Shown in pieces: positions 51,037 through 59,402 of a stretch of DNA of 64,000 nt. Below the pieces are notes generated by a model that worked only from the letters and a program-made list of their open reading frames with translations, was not told the origin of the DNA and ran no database searches. Source of the stretch: Collinsella aerofaciens (lineage in GTDB: Bacteria > Actinomycetota > Coriobacteriia > Coriobacteriales > Coriobacteriaceae); contig NZ_CAAKNY010000031.1 in assembly GCF_901212495.1 (NCBI RefSeq), positions 1 through 64,000 on the forward strand, given 5' to 3'. Every line of letters begins with the position of its first letter. Positions within the stretch are counted from its first letter, which is position 1. Both the position numbers and the translations under genes were made by a program.

Positions 51037-51067
51037 GTAGATTTCTAGGCATGTCCCAAAAATCTAC
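51037..51067 (+). repeat. Solo REP copy of the RAYT family
   Basis: A 31-base palindrome, arms GTAGATTT and AAAATCTAC around CTAGGCATGTCCCA, differing from the copy at 29997-30027 at two positions. It lies 21 kb from the RAYT gene, squeezed between the ndk terminator and the rpiB terminator. Confidence 0.85.
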
Positions 51068-51068
51068 A

Positions 51069-51107
51069 AAGGTGCCCGCCCGGATGTGTGTTCCGAGCGG
51101 GCACCTT
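51069..51107. terminator. Terminator between ndk and rpiB
   Basis: AAGGTGCCCGC (51069-51079) pairs with GCGGGCACCTT (51097-51107). On the minus strand it is followed by TTTGTAGATTTTT, so it best serves rpiB. Confidence 0.75.
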
Positions 51108-51132
51108 GCTGTGAGCTTTTTCGCTAAGTAGT

Positions 51133-51600
51133 TTAGGCCTCGTCGACGACCTTGAGTCCGCGGGTCTGGTCGATCTCGTTGAGGAGATTTACGCGACGCT
51201 CGTGGCGACCGCCCTCAAACTCGGCGTCGAGCCACTCGTCGACAATCATCTTGGCGAGTTCGGAACCCACGACGCGGGCACCAAAGGCGAGCACGTTGGT
51301 GTTATTGTGCATGCGCGAGAGCTTGGCGCTGAAGGGCTCGGAGCACACGACGGCGCGAACGCCCTCGACCTTGTTGGCGGCAAGACTGATCCCGACGCCG
51401 GTGCCGCAGATCAGGATGCCCAGATCGACGTCGCCGTTGGCTACTGCCTTGCCCACCTTGTAGCCGGCGATGGGGTAATCGAAGCTCTCGGAGGTGTCGG
51501 TTCCAAAGTTCACGACCTCATAGCCACGCTCCTTCAGGTGCTCGGAGATGATGTTCTTGAGCTCGACGGCGGCGTGGTCGTTACCGATACCGATCTTCAT
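51133..51600 (-). CDS. rpiB: Ribose 5-phosphate isomerase B
   Basis: RpiB interconverts ribose 5-phosphate and ribulose 5-phosphate. The 155 residues fit the RpiB/LacAB family: KIGIGNDHAAVELKNII at the start, the catalytic Cys in LGILICGTGVGISLAANKVEGVRA, and RMHNNTNVLAFGARVVG. Since the lac genes for galactose-6-phosphate are absent, RpiB is the natural reading. A ribosome site GAGAGGAACC precedes the start. It is convergent with ndk. Confidence 0.93.
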   Translation of the reverse strand: MKIGIGNDHAAVELKNIISEHLKERGYEVVNFGTDTSESFDYPIAGYKVGKAVANGDVDLGILICGTGVGISLAANKVEGVRAVVCSEPFSAKLSRMHNNTNVLAFGARVVGSELAKMIVDEWLDAEFEGGRHERRVNLLNEIDQTRGLKVVDEA

Positions 51601-51872
51601 GGATGGTTCCTCTCTGGTCCGTGCGGCGGAATTGCTAAAGGTTTACCGCGTTCGACTGCATGATAGCGCGACTTTTGTGTAAACGTTCGGGCGTTTTTTT
51701 GGTCAAACGCTTTAGCTTGCAACAAGCCTATCTTCTCATGAACGAATGCCGTTACTTTGCGCTTGAACACCGTCCGCCGGAACTTGGGTTGCGGTTTTTG
51801 ATGCATTGTTATCAAATTAATAGAGCTAATTGCTATCGAGAGCCCAGTCCGTTATACAAGCAGGAGATACCT

Positions 51873-53192
51873 ATGCCTACCGATTCCATTCGCGATGCTA
51901 CTTTTTGCGATGTCTTGAACCGCGAGCTTGTCTGTGCGCTCGGCTGCACCGAGCCTATTGCCGTTGCCTATGCAGCGGCGCTGACGAGCCAGACGCTCGG
52001 TTGCGAACCTGATCATATGGATGTTTCCTGCTCGGGCAATATCATCAAGAACGTTAAGAGTGTGACCGTGCCTAACTCGGGCGGTATGCACGGTATTGAG
52101 GCCGCGGCCGTGCTGGGTGCCGTGGGCGGCGACGCCAAGAGCGCGCTCGAGGTGCTCGAGAGCGTTAACGACGAAGATCGTGCTCGCGTGGCCGAGCTCC
52201 TCGCCGATGCCGGTTACTGCGATGTGTCGCTTGTCGAGGGTGTGCCCAATCTGTATATCAAAGTAACCGCGACCGCCGGCGGACATACCGCGGTCGTCGA
52301 GATTACCGACCACCACACCAATGTCACGTGCCATACGCTTGACGGTATTCCGGTATGCGGCAAGTCGGCGGGGGAGTGTGCCGCCTGCGCCGAGCGCGTC
52401 GTGGCCGAGCGTGCGACAGGTAGCGCCGACGCGCCCATGTCGATCGAGTCCATCATCGACTTCATCGAGGACGGCGACATCGATGGCGCCCGCGCTGCCG
52501 TTGAGCGTCAGATTGAGCTGAACGGTGCGATCAGTGCCGAGGGCCTCGCGCACGCTTGGGGCGCCGAGGTGGGCCGTACGCTGCTGGGCGCTCGTGCCGA
52601 TGACGTTGCCTGTCGTGCCCGTGCCCGTGCAGCCGCCGGGTCTGACGCTCGCATGAACGGCTGTGCTTTGCCGGTCGTCATTGTGTGCGGCTCGGGCAAT
52701 CAGGGCATTACCTGTGCCTTGCCCGTTATGGAGTATGCCGAGTACCTGCGCTGCGACCACGAGCGCCTGGTGCGCGCCGTGATGCTGTCCGATCTTATCG
52801 CCGTGCATATCAAGAGCTATATCGGTGCGCTCTCGGCGTTTTGCGGTGCTATTTGCGCCGCGTGCGGCGCCGGCGCCGCGATTACCTGGCTGTGCGGTGG
52901 CACGCGCGAGCAGATTGGCGCGACGGTTTCGAACACGCTCGGCAACGTGGGCGGCATCGTGTGCGATGGCGCCAAGGCAAGCTGTGCCGCCAAGATTTCC
53001 GCTGCCGTCGATGCGGCGATTCTGGGCCACGATATGGCCATGCAGGGTCGCGGCTTCCGTGCCGGTGAGGGCCTAATCCAGGATACCGTCGAACAGACGA
53101 TCGCCAGCATGGGCTATGTGGGCCGCGTGGGTATGAAGGATACCGACATCGAGATTCTCAACATTATGATCGGCAAAACCCAGGTTTGCTAG
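51873..53192 (+). CDS. L-cysteine desulfidase family protein (UPF0597/CyuA-like)
   Basis: The 439 residues match the UPF0597 family, whose studied members are iron-sulfur L-cysteine desulfidases making pyruvate, ammonia and sulfide. Conserved parts are ELVCALGCTEPIAVAYAAAL, SGNIIKNVKSVTVPNSGGMHGIEAAAVLG, VVIVCGSGNQGITCALPV, and the Cys-rich AFCGAICAACGAGAAITWLCGG and GNVGGIVCDGAKASCAAKI that likely hold the cluster. GCAGGAG precedes the ATG. It has no transporter or CyuR-like regulator beside it. The upstream gap 51601-51872 holds a small AACG/CGTT hairpin with T7 and no gene. Confidence 0.88.
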   Translation: MPTDSIRDATFCDVLNRELVCALGCTEPIAVAYAAALTSQTLGCEPDHMDVSCSGNIIKNVKSVTVPNSGGMHGIEAAAVLGAVGGDAKSALEVLESVNDEDRARVAELLADAGYCDVSLVEGVPNLYIKVTATAGGHTAVVEITDHHTNVTCHTLDGIPVCGKSAGECAACAERVVAERATGSADAPMSIESIIDFIEDGDIDGARAAVERQIELNGAISAEGLAHAWGAEVGRTLLGARADDVACRARARAAAGSDARMNGCALPVVIVCGSGNQGITCALPVMEYAEYLRCDHERLVRAVMLSDLIAVHIKSYIGALSAFCGAICAACGAGAAITWLCGGTREQIGATVSNTLGNVGGIVCDGAKASCAAKISAAVDAAILGHDMAMQGRGFRAGEGLIQDTVEQTIASMGYVGRVGMKDTDIEILNIMIGKTQVC

Positions 53193-53195
53193 TTG

Positions 53196-53215
53196 CGCGG
53201 TTTTGCCAAACCGCG
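53196..53215. terminator. Hairpin after the desulfidase gene
   Basis: CGCGGTTT (53196-53203) pairs with AAACCGCG (53208-53215) around TGCC. There is no U-tract. It begins four bases after the stop codon. Confidence 0.45.
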
Positions 53216-53366
53216 TAACCAGTTGCCGCTGCAAACGCCCCTAAGCGGCAATCTGCCTTTCAACTTCGGCGGCATGACCAGAAGGTCAATGCCGCCTCGT
53301 TTCAGGGCACCTTGCTCGCTCTGGCGGGTTTTCGCTGTCGTTGCCAAAACATCGGCGTTGCCGGAG

Positions 53367-53422
53367 TAGTCGTTGGGGACGTTCTTGTTTGACTAGACGT
53401 TTAAGAACGTCCCCAACGACTA
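53367..53422. repeat. GGGGAC-core palindrome between convergent genes
   Basis: Two perfect 20-base arms (53367-53386, 53403-53422; TAGTCGTTGGGGACGTTCTT). It ends just before the HAD gene stop. It belongs to the set of GGGAC-core palindromes. The stretch 53216-53366 shows no gene. Confidence 0.75.
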
Positions 53423-53426
53423 ACCC

Positions 53427-54185
53427 TTACGATAGTTCGTCGGCAACTTGGTGCTCATAGAAGGCTTCTACTACGGCATTGAAGTCGCGGGCGAAGTCTT
53501 CCATGGTTCCGCGCCAGGTGGCTCGGCCAGGTTTTCCCTGGCCAACATAGGCGGTTTGAATACCGCAGGCGGGGCTGGGGAAGTCGCGCTTGGGGTCGTT
53601 GCCCACCATAAGGACCTCGTGCGGCTCGAGCCCCATCACCTGAAGCTGCTCTAGATAGTAGGTGGCATCGGGTTTGCAGCGGGTGGCGTTTCCCATGTGC
53701 GTGACGAGCTCAAAGGGGGCGTCGACCAGGTCGCCCCAGCCCATGCGGCACTCGATGGCGCCTTGGGGAAAACTGGGGTTCGTAAAGAGCGCGCAGCGCA
53801 GGCCCGCGTTCTGTACCGCGTGAAGCGCGGCGTGCGCACCCGGCATGGCTTTCGCATTGATTACGTCATCGTTCTTGTACGGCAGGACTTCGCGATCGTA
53901 GTAGGTAAACGCCTCGTAGATGAGTGGGTCCGAGAGGCAAATGCCGCACCGGCGCTCAACCTCTTCTTGGTAGAACTCAAGATTGGTGCGATTATCCGTG
54001 CCGCTTCGACGATTGGCGTTGAGGTCGACCAGAATCGTGCCCAGGCGCGCCATCGTGCCGCCGCGGCCGCGTCGCCCGATATCCGCGAGCATCGACGAGA
54101 CATCCTTAAAATACCGAAGGATGAACGCGTTGAGGTTAATGCTAAGAAGCGTTTCGTCCATATCGAAAACGACTGCTTTGAGCAC
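53427..54185 (-). CDS. HAD-family hydrolase
   Basis: A 252-residue HAD phosphatase-like protein with motif I VVFDMDETLLSI near 5-16, a helical cap (about 20-110), motif II ALFTNPSF, motif III Lys in RCKPDATYYLEQL, and motif IV MVGNDPKRDFPSPACGIQTAYVG. The DxDET form of motif I is typical of phosphatases acting on small molecules. The start is GTG at 54185 with AAAGG upstream. The substrate is unknown. It is divergent from rpsA. Confidence 0.85.
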   Translation of the reverse strand: MLKAVVFDMDETLLSINLNAFILRYFKDVSSMLADIGRRGRGGTMARLGTILVDLNANRRSGTDNRTNLEFYQEEVERRCGICLSDPLIYEAFTYYDREVLPYKNDDVINAKAMPGAHAALHAVQNAGLRCALFTNPSFPQGAIECRMGWGDLVDAPFELVTHMGNATRCKPDATYYLEQLQVMGLEPHEVLMVGNDPKRDFPSPACGIQTAYVGQGKPGRATWRGTMEDFARDFNAVVEAFYEHQVADELS

Positions 54186-54501
54186 GCGGGCACCTTTCTC
54201 GAAAAATCGTTCCAGAATCGTATGTCTGGGATACTTTACCCCAAAGGCGTATGGGCAAACTGCTTATCGTCAAGTTGTGGAGACACCTGTCCATAAGATT
54301 ACGAAAAAGTCTCCACACGAGTAAAAAAACGCAGTTCACGCTTGAAATCGAACCCATTTCCCCGTAACCTATACGAACGTGATTGCATAAGCGTCACATT
54401 AGTATCTGTCGGCTCCCGAGTGTTCCTAAACGTTGTGTGCTTGTCGCACCCTTCTGTAGGTCCTAGCAATCGGGGCCCCGTAGTTCGAAAGGGGTCCACC
54501 T

Positions 54502-55668
54502 TTGAGTGAGATTCAGAACTCGTCCATTTTCTCTCTTGACGATGTCAACGAGGAGGAGATGAACAACCTCATCGACGGTACGATTACCGACTTTGATGAG
54601 GGCGATCTCGTTAACGGCACTGTCGTTAAGATCGAGCATGACGAGGTGCTCGTTGACATCGGATTCAAGTCCGAGGGCGTTATCCCGGTCCGCGAGCTGT
54701 CCATCCGTAAGGACGCTAACCCTGCAGACATCGTTGCACTTGGTGATCCCATCGAGGCCCTGGTTCTCCAGAAGGAGGACAAGGACGGTCGTCTGGTCCT
54801 GTCCAAGAAGCGTGCCGAGTACGAGCGTGCCTGGAACCGCATCGAGGAGAAGTTCAACTCCGGCGAGAACGTCGAGGGCGAGGTTATCGAGGTTGTCAAG
54901 GGCGGCCTGATCCTCGACATCGGCCTGCGTGGTTTCCTGCCTGCTTCCCTCGTCGATCTTCGTCGTGTCAAGGACCTCACCTCCTACATGGGTACCCGCA
55001 TCGAGGCCCGCGTCATCGAGATGGACCGCAACCGCAACAACGTCGTCCTCTCCCGTCGCGTCGTGCTCGAGGAGTCCCGTAAGGCCGAGCGCTCCGAGAT
55101 CCTGTCCAAGCTCAAGTCTGGCATGCGTCTCCAGGGCACCGTTTCCTCCATCGTCGACTTCGGCGCCTTCGTCGACCTCGGCGGTATCGACGGCCTCATC
55201 CACATCTCCGAGCTCTCCTGGAACCACGTCAACCATCCTTCCGAGGTTGTCAAGGTCGGCCAGGAGGTCGAGGTCGAGGTTCTCGACGTCGATCTCAACC
55301 GCGAGCGCATCTCCCTGGGTCTCAAGCAGACCACCGAGGATCCGTGGCGCGCACTGGTCAAGAAGTACCCCGTCGGCGCTATCGTCGAGGGCACTGTGAC
55401 CAAGCTTGTCCCGTTCGGCGCTTTCGTCGACCTGGGCGAGGGCATCGAGGGCCTGGTGCACATCTCCGAGATGGCCAACAAGCACGTCGACCAGCCTTCT
55501 CAGGTCACCCACGTGGGCGACAAGGTACAGGTCAAGGTCATGGAGATCGACCTCGACCGTCGTCGTATCTCTCTGTCCATGAAGTCTGCTGCTGAGACTC
55601 TGGGCGTTGAGATTGAGGTTACCCCGCTGCCTTCCGAGAAGAAGGACGAGGAGACCGACGCCGAGTAA
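54502..55668 (+). CDS. rpsA: Ribosomal protein S1 (four S1 domains)
   Basis: An RNA-binding protein with four S1 domains at about 33-100, 118-185, 205-273 and 290-359, each of OB-fold type (for example GDLVNGTVVKIEHDEVLVDIGFKSEGVIP and GTVSSIVDFGAFVDLGGIDGLIHISELSW). The 388-residue length is that of Gram-positive S1 proteins rather than the six-domain proteobacterial form. The start is TTG at 54502, after GAAAGGGG; this rests on the ribosome site and the conserved beginning. A long leader (54186-54501) upstream is AT-richer and holds no gene. Confidence 0.93.
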   Translation: MSEIQNSSIFSLDDVNEEEMNNLIDGTITDFDEGDLVNGTVVKIEHDEVLVDIGFKSEGVIPVRELSIRKDANPADIVALGDPIEALVLQKEDKDGRLVLSKKRAEYERAWNRIEEKFNSGENVEGEVIEVVKGGLILDIGLRGFLPASLVDLRRVKDLTSYMGTRIEARVIEMDRNRNNVVLSRRVVLEESRKAERSEILSKLKSGMRLQGTVSSIVDFGAFVDLGGIDGLIHISELSWNHVNHPSEVVKVGQEVEVEVLDVDLNRERISLGLKQTTEDPWRALVKKYPVGAIVEGTVTKLVPFGAFVDLGEGIEGLVHISEMANKHVDQPSQVTHVGDKVQVKVMEIDLDRRRISLSMKSAAETLGVEIEVTPLPSEKKDEETDAE

Positions 55669-55692
55669 ATCGGTTTGACGATCACTTGTTTT

Positions 55693-55726
55693 AAGGGACC
55701 CGTTCGCAATGGACGGGTCCCTTTTT
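55693..55726 (+). terminator. Terminator after rpsA
   Basis: AAGGGACCCGT (55693-55703) pairs with ACGGGTCCCTT (55713-55723), continuing TTTT. The gap from here to RNase P RNA holds one more hairpin, CCCGCCT...AGGCGGG near 55820-55841, and no gene. Confidence 0.9.
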
Positions 55727-56011
55727 GCATTTGCTGCTGAGGTGCGTGATGGTGCCCGTGCACAATGCTGCCCGGGCTGTTCACAGGCTATTGGGTTGTC
55801 GGTGCATGAAAAATGCCGACATCCCGCCTCGGGGAGGAGGCGGGAACGCACCGAGTAGACGGAGGGGTGCGGAGCGCGGTCGCGTCTCGACTGACGACGT
55901 TGCCCATCGACAACCCTATTGTACTGCATGACGTGGTTCTTGGTTTATCGTGTCGAACGCTTGTGTTGTGCCATTGCCCGCGGCAACGGTGTGCTACACT
56001 CTTGCTCTGCT

Positions 56012-56372
56012 GAGTGGGCCAGACGGTCGCGCGATGTGCTGCTTGCAGCACACGTGAGGAAAGTCCGGGCTCCAGAGGGCGGGATGCCGGCTAACGGCCG
56101 GGCGGAGTGATTCGACGGAAAGCGCCGCAGAAAAGAAGACTCCCACCTGCGCCGCAAGGCGTAAAGGGAAAAGCTGAAACGGTGGTGTAAGAGACCACCA
56201 GCGTCGTGGCAACACGGCGGCTTGGCAAGCCCCATCCGGAGCAAGCGCGAATAGGAACGCTATGGGCCGGCCCGGTCCGCGTTCGGGTAGCGTGCGTGGA
56301 GCTGCGCGGTAACGTGCAGACAAGATAAATGATCGTTCACGACAGAACCCGGCTTATCGGCCCACTTGGCAC
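56012..56372 (+). ncRNA. rnpB: RNase P RNA (bacterial type A)
   Basis: The catalytic RNA that trims tRNA 5' ends. The universal segments are present: GAGGAAAGTCCGGGCTCC near 56055 and ACAGAACCCGGCTTATCGG near 56342, forming P4, and GTGGGCC (56014-56020) pairs with GGCCCAC near the 3' end as P1. Length of about 360 and the internal helices fit type A. A TACACT -10 lies at 55995-56000. Exact ends are estimated from P1. Confidence 0.95.
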
Positions 56373-56386
56373 TTTGTTGACGCTGC

Positions 56387-56495
56387 GACGGCGTCAGCTG
56401 GCCGATTTGGCGCTCATTCGTCGGTCGCCGCCATAAGGCGTGCTCCCTCCTCTTTCGGGCCAAATCGACTCAGCTGACGCCGTCTCGCTGTTTTT
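56387..56495 (+). terminator. Large terminator hairpin after RNase P RNA
   Basis: GACGGCGTCAGCTG (56387-56400) pairs with CAGCTGACGCCGTC (56471-56484), and inside it GATTTGGC (56404-56411) pairs with GCCAAATC (56459-56466). TCGCTGTTTTT follows. It is much larger than a minimal terminator. Confidence 0.75.
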
Positions 56496-56595
56496 GCCTG
56501 GTCATCGGTATTGCCGTTCTCTTTACCGGGGTCAACGGTACACCCTTTGCCGTATTATTGAGGCTGTTTATTGCTTTGCTTGTGTTTGAGGGGCT

Positions 56596-57234
56596 TTGTT
56601 GGACAGCTATTTTACTCTGCAATCGAATATTGAGGCTTCGGGCGAGTTTGTCGATCGCAAGAGTCGGTTTATTGCCCAGCTGGTCCATATTGAGTCCGAG
56701 GATGAGGCGAATGCCTTTATCGAGATGGTTCGCAAGCGCCATTACGACGCTCGACACAATGTTCCTGCGTGGATTTTGGTCGATGGCCGCGAGCGCCAGA
56801 GCGATGACGGTGAGCCGAGCCGCACGAGCGGTATGCCGACGCTCGAGGTGCTGCGCGGCGCGGGGCTCAAAAATGTTTGCTGCGTGGTGACGCGCTATTT
56901 TGGTGGCACGCTGTTGGGGCCTGGTGGCTTGGTACGCGCCTATACCGCGGCGACGCAGGCGGCGGTGGCCGCAGCTCAGGAGTCCGGGCAGATCGTCGAG
57001 ATGACGAGTGTCGTGCCTGTTGACGTACACGTGGCCTATCCGCAGTATGGGCAGGTGCTTCGTTTGGCGCAGGATTCGGATGCCAAGGTTTCGGATACCG
57101 ATTACGCGGATGCCGTGACGATTCATTTAGTGTTTAAAGCGGGGGAGCAGGAGCCGTTTTGCGCTAAGATGCGCGAGCTTATGGCGGGGCGCGAGAAGAT
57201 CGAGGTCGGCGCTCCCGAATTTGCCGAGTTCTAA
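56596..57234 (+). CDS. yigZ: YigZ/IMPACT family protein
   Basis: The 212 residues match the YigZ family (UPF0029): SGEFVDRKSRFIAQLVHIESEDEANAFI, HYDARHNVPAWIL, QSDDGEPSRTSGMPTLEVLRGAGLKNVCCVVTRYFGGTLLGPGGLVRAY, then a C-terminal EF-G-like DUF1949 domain. The family is linked to translation regulation through its eukaryotic homologue IMPACT; the bacterial role is not settled. The start is TTG at 56596 (or 56599), with GAGGGGC upstream. Confidence 0.9.
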   Translation: MLDSYFTLQSNIEASGEFVDRKSRFIAQLVHIESEDEANAFIEMVRKRHYDARHNVPAWILVDGRERQSDDGEPSRTSGMPTLEVLRGAGLKNVCCVVTRYFGGTLLGPGGLVRAYTAATQAAVAAAQESGQIVEMTSVVPVDVHVAYPQYGQVLRLAQDSDAKVSDTDYADAVTIHLVFKAGEQEPFCAKMRELMAGREKIEVGAPEFAEF

Positions 57235-57238
57235 CGGC

Positions 57239-57288
57239 GACGGCCGGCGTGCTTTTGGATGGATCCCAAGCGCGCCGGCCGTCGTTTT
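57239..57288. terminator. Bidirectional terminator
   Basis: GACGGCCGGCG (57239-57249) pairs with CGCCGGCCGTC (57273-57283), extended by GCTT/AAGC inside, and followed by GTTTTCT. It lies between the convergent yigZ and C_GCAxxG_C_C genes. Confidence 0.85.
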
Positions 57289-57301
57289 CTGTTGCTGCCG
57301 T

Positions 57302-57748
57302 TTACTCGGCGAGCTGCTTTAGCACATCGCAGGCGATCTCGATGGCATCGTCGATGCAACCGGGGCAGCTGCGGAGCGGACCCTTATCCGATCCGATGCC
57401 CTTGAGCGTGCCACAGACGGTCGTCGTGTTCTTCTCGCCAAAACGCTTGGCGATTTCGCGCGACAGCTTGTAGGTCAGGCCCTTGGTCTTGGGGTTTTCC
57501 ATGCCGTCGCTCATTACAAAGCCCATGATGGCCACGGCGCCCGAGATGGCGCCGCAGGTTTCGGTCATGCCGCCCATGCCGGCGCCAAAGCCCTCGGTGA
57601 GGGTAAAGGCGACCTGGGGGTCGAGTCCGACGGCGGGCGCGAGCGTGCAGGCGACGGCCTGGGCGCAGTTAAAGCCACGGGCGTGGTATTCGGCAGCCTG
57701 AGCCTGACAGGCGTTGATGTCGAGCTGGGCCGTATCGATTTGCTTCAT
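57302..57748 (-). CDS. C_GCAxxG_C_C family protein
   Basis: The 148-residue product fits the C_GCAxxG_C_C family of putative redox proteins. The motif reads FNCAQAVACTLAP at about 29-41, then EGFGAGMGGMTETCGAISGAVAIMG, with later cysteines in TVCGTLKGIG and RSCPGCIDDA. These conserved cysteines suggest a metal or cluster site, but no reaction is established to my knowledge. Start at 57748 follows AAGGAGA; an upstream extension to 57820 is unlikely. Confidence 0.87.
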   Translation of the reverse strand: MKQIDTAQLDINACQAQAAEYHARGFNCAQAVACTLAPAVGLDPQVAFTLTEGFGAGMGGMTETCGAISGAVAIMGFVMSDGMENPKTKGLTYKLSREIAKRFGEKNTTTVCGTLKGIGSDKGPLRSCPGCIDDAIEIACDVLKQLAE

Positions 57749-57977
57749 CGTTGTCTCCTTGGTCACGGTGTACCCGCCTATGGTACCCGTGACGGTGCAT
57801 GTAATCATCGAGAGCTTCATGTATGCCTCATTTTATCTATCGAGCAAATGCCTAAGGCTTGAGAAAAATACCCCTGATTCATTTGTCCCATAACCTACCT
57901 TTGGAATGGGTTGAGAGGGGTGCAGGGTAGCGGTATCGTGAACCGAATAAAACGTAATCCAGGCAAGGGAGCAAGAT

Positions 57978-59261
57978 ATGAGCGATCAGACCATCGGTAC
58001 GACGTGTGTTCAGGGCGGTTATCGCCCGGGCGATGCTGAGCCGCGCCAGGTGCCTATCTACCAGTCAACCACGTGGAAGTACGACACGTCCGAGCACATG
58101 GGCAAGCTATTTGACCTGGAGGAGTCGGGCTACTTCTATAGCCGTCTGCAGAATCCCACGTGCGACCTGGTTGCTGCCAAGATCTGCGAGATGGAGGGCG
58201 GTACCGCTGCGATGCTCACGAGTTCGGGTATGGCCGCGAACTTCCTTGCGATCTTTAACGTTGCCGGTGCCGGCGATCACGTGGTCGCGAGCTCTGCCAT
58301 CTACGGCGGCACGTACAACTTGCTTGCCCATACCATGGGTCGCATGGGCTTGACCTGCACGTTCGTTGCCCCCGACTGCACCGATGAGGAGCTCGAGGCA
58401 GCCTTTGAGCCCAACACTAAACTCGTCTTTGGCGAGACGATCGCCAATCCCGCCCTCGCCGTACTCGATATTGAGCGCTTTGCCAAGGCCGCGCATGACC
58501 ACGGCGTGCCGCTGATGGTCGACAACACCTTCCCGACGCCCGTGATGTGCCGTCCCTTTGAGTGGGGCGCCGACATCGTCACGCACTCCACCACCAAGTA
58601 CATGGATGGACATGCTGCCTACCTGGGCGGCGTGATCGTCGACCACGGCCAGTTTGACTGGATGGCCCATGCGGACAAGTTCCCGGGTCTCACCACGCCC
58701 GACGAGAGCTACCACGGCGTGACGTATGCCGAGAAGTTCGGTCGCGAGGGCGCCTTCATTACCAAGGCCACCGCTCAGCTCATGCGCGATCTTGGCCCCA
58801 TGCAGAACCCGCAAGCAGCGTTTTTCCTGAATAGCTCGCTCGAGAGCCTTCATGTGCGCATGCCGCGTCATTGCGAGAACGGCCTGGCCGTTGCCAAGTT
58901 CCTGCAGAGCCATCCCAAGGTGCGATTCGTGAGCTATCCGGGCCTGGAGGGCGACAAGTACTACGACATGGCTCAGAAGTACATGCCCAACGGTACCTGC
59001 GGCGTTGTGAGCTTTGGCTTTAACGGTGGTCGCGCGGCGGCCGAGACCTTTATGAAGAGCCTCAAGCTCGCTCAGATCGCCACGCACGTGGCAGACGCCC
59101 GCACCTGCTGCCTGCATCCCGCTAACGCTACGCACCGCCAGATGAACGATGAGGAGCTTATCGCCTGCGGCATCTCCGCCGACATGGTGCGCCTGTCGTG
59201 CGGCCTCGAGGACACGGCCGATCTGATTGCCGACCTTGAGCAGGCGCTCGAGCAGTGCTAG
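57978..59261 (+). CDS. O-acetylhomoserine sulfhydrylase-like PLP enzyme
   Basis: A 427-residue Cys/Met-metabolism PLP enzyme. Seen are TTCVQGGYRPGDAEPRQVPIYQSTTW at the start, FYSRLQNPTCDLVAAKICEMEGG, SSGMAANFLAIFNVAGAGDHVV, VDNTFPTPVMCRPFEWGADIVTHSTTKYMDGH with the PLP lysine in STTK, and the C-terminal RLSCGLEDTADLIADLEQAL. The length favours the MetY group, which makes homocysteine from O-acetylhomoserine and sulfide; a methionine gamma-lyase cannot be excluded. AAGGGAGC precedes the ATG. The 57749-57977 gap shows no riboswitch that I recognise. Confidence 0.88.
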   Translation: MSDQTIGTTCVQGGYRPGDAEPRQVPIYQSTTWKYDTSEHMGKLFDLEESGYFYSRLQNPTCDLVAAKICEMEGGTAAMLTSSGMAANFLAIFNVAGAGDHVVASSAIYGGTYNLLAHTMGRMGLTCTFVAPDCTDEELEAAFEPNTKLVFGETIANPALAVLDIERFAKAAHDHGVPLMVDNTFPTPVMCRPFEWGADIVTHSTTKYMDGHAAYLGGVIVDHGQFDWMAHADKFPGLTTPDESYHGVTYAEKFGREGAFITKATAQLMRDLGPMQNPQAAFFLNSSLESLHVRMPRHCENGLAVAKFLQSHPKVRFVSYPGLEGDKYYDMAQKYMPNGTCGVVSFGFNGGRAAAETFMKSLKLAQIATHVADARTCCLHPANATHRQMNDEELIACGISADMVRLSCGLEDTADLIADLEQALEQC

Positions 59262-59329
59262 GCTAGCGTTCGCACAGGGCGCCGATCCTGGCAGAAAGCT
59301 TCGGCGACCTTTCGTTCCGATTCCGTAGG

Positions 59330-59376
59330 CGGGGCCCCAATCGCGACTGTTCGCAGGCGATTGGGGCCCCGTTTTT
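59330..59376 (+). terminator. Terminator after the sulfhydrylase gene
   Basis: CGGGGCCCCAATCGC (59330-59344) pairs perfectly with GCGATTGGGGCCCCG (59357-59371), followed by TTTTT. Confidence 0.93.
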
Positions 59377-59402
59377 GCGTTGCGCCACTCGAAAGGATGG
59401 AC

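Noticed and set aside
57830-57977. SAM riboswitch before the sulfhydrylase gene
   Set aside because: Only a loose CCCAT...ATGGG dyad is present; none of the conserved SAM-I or SAM-II core segments could be placed.
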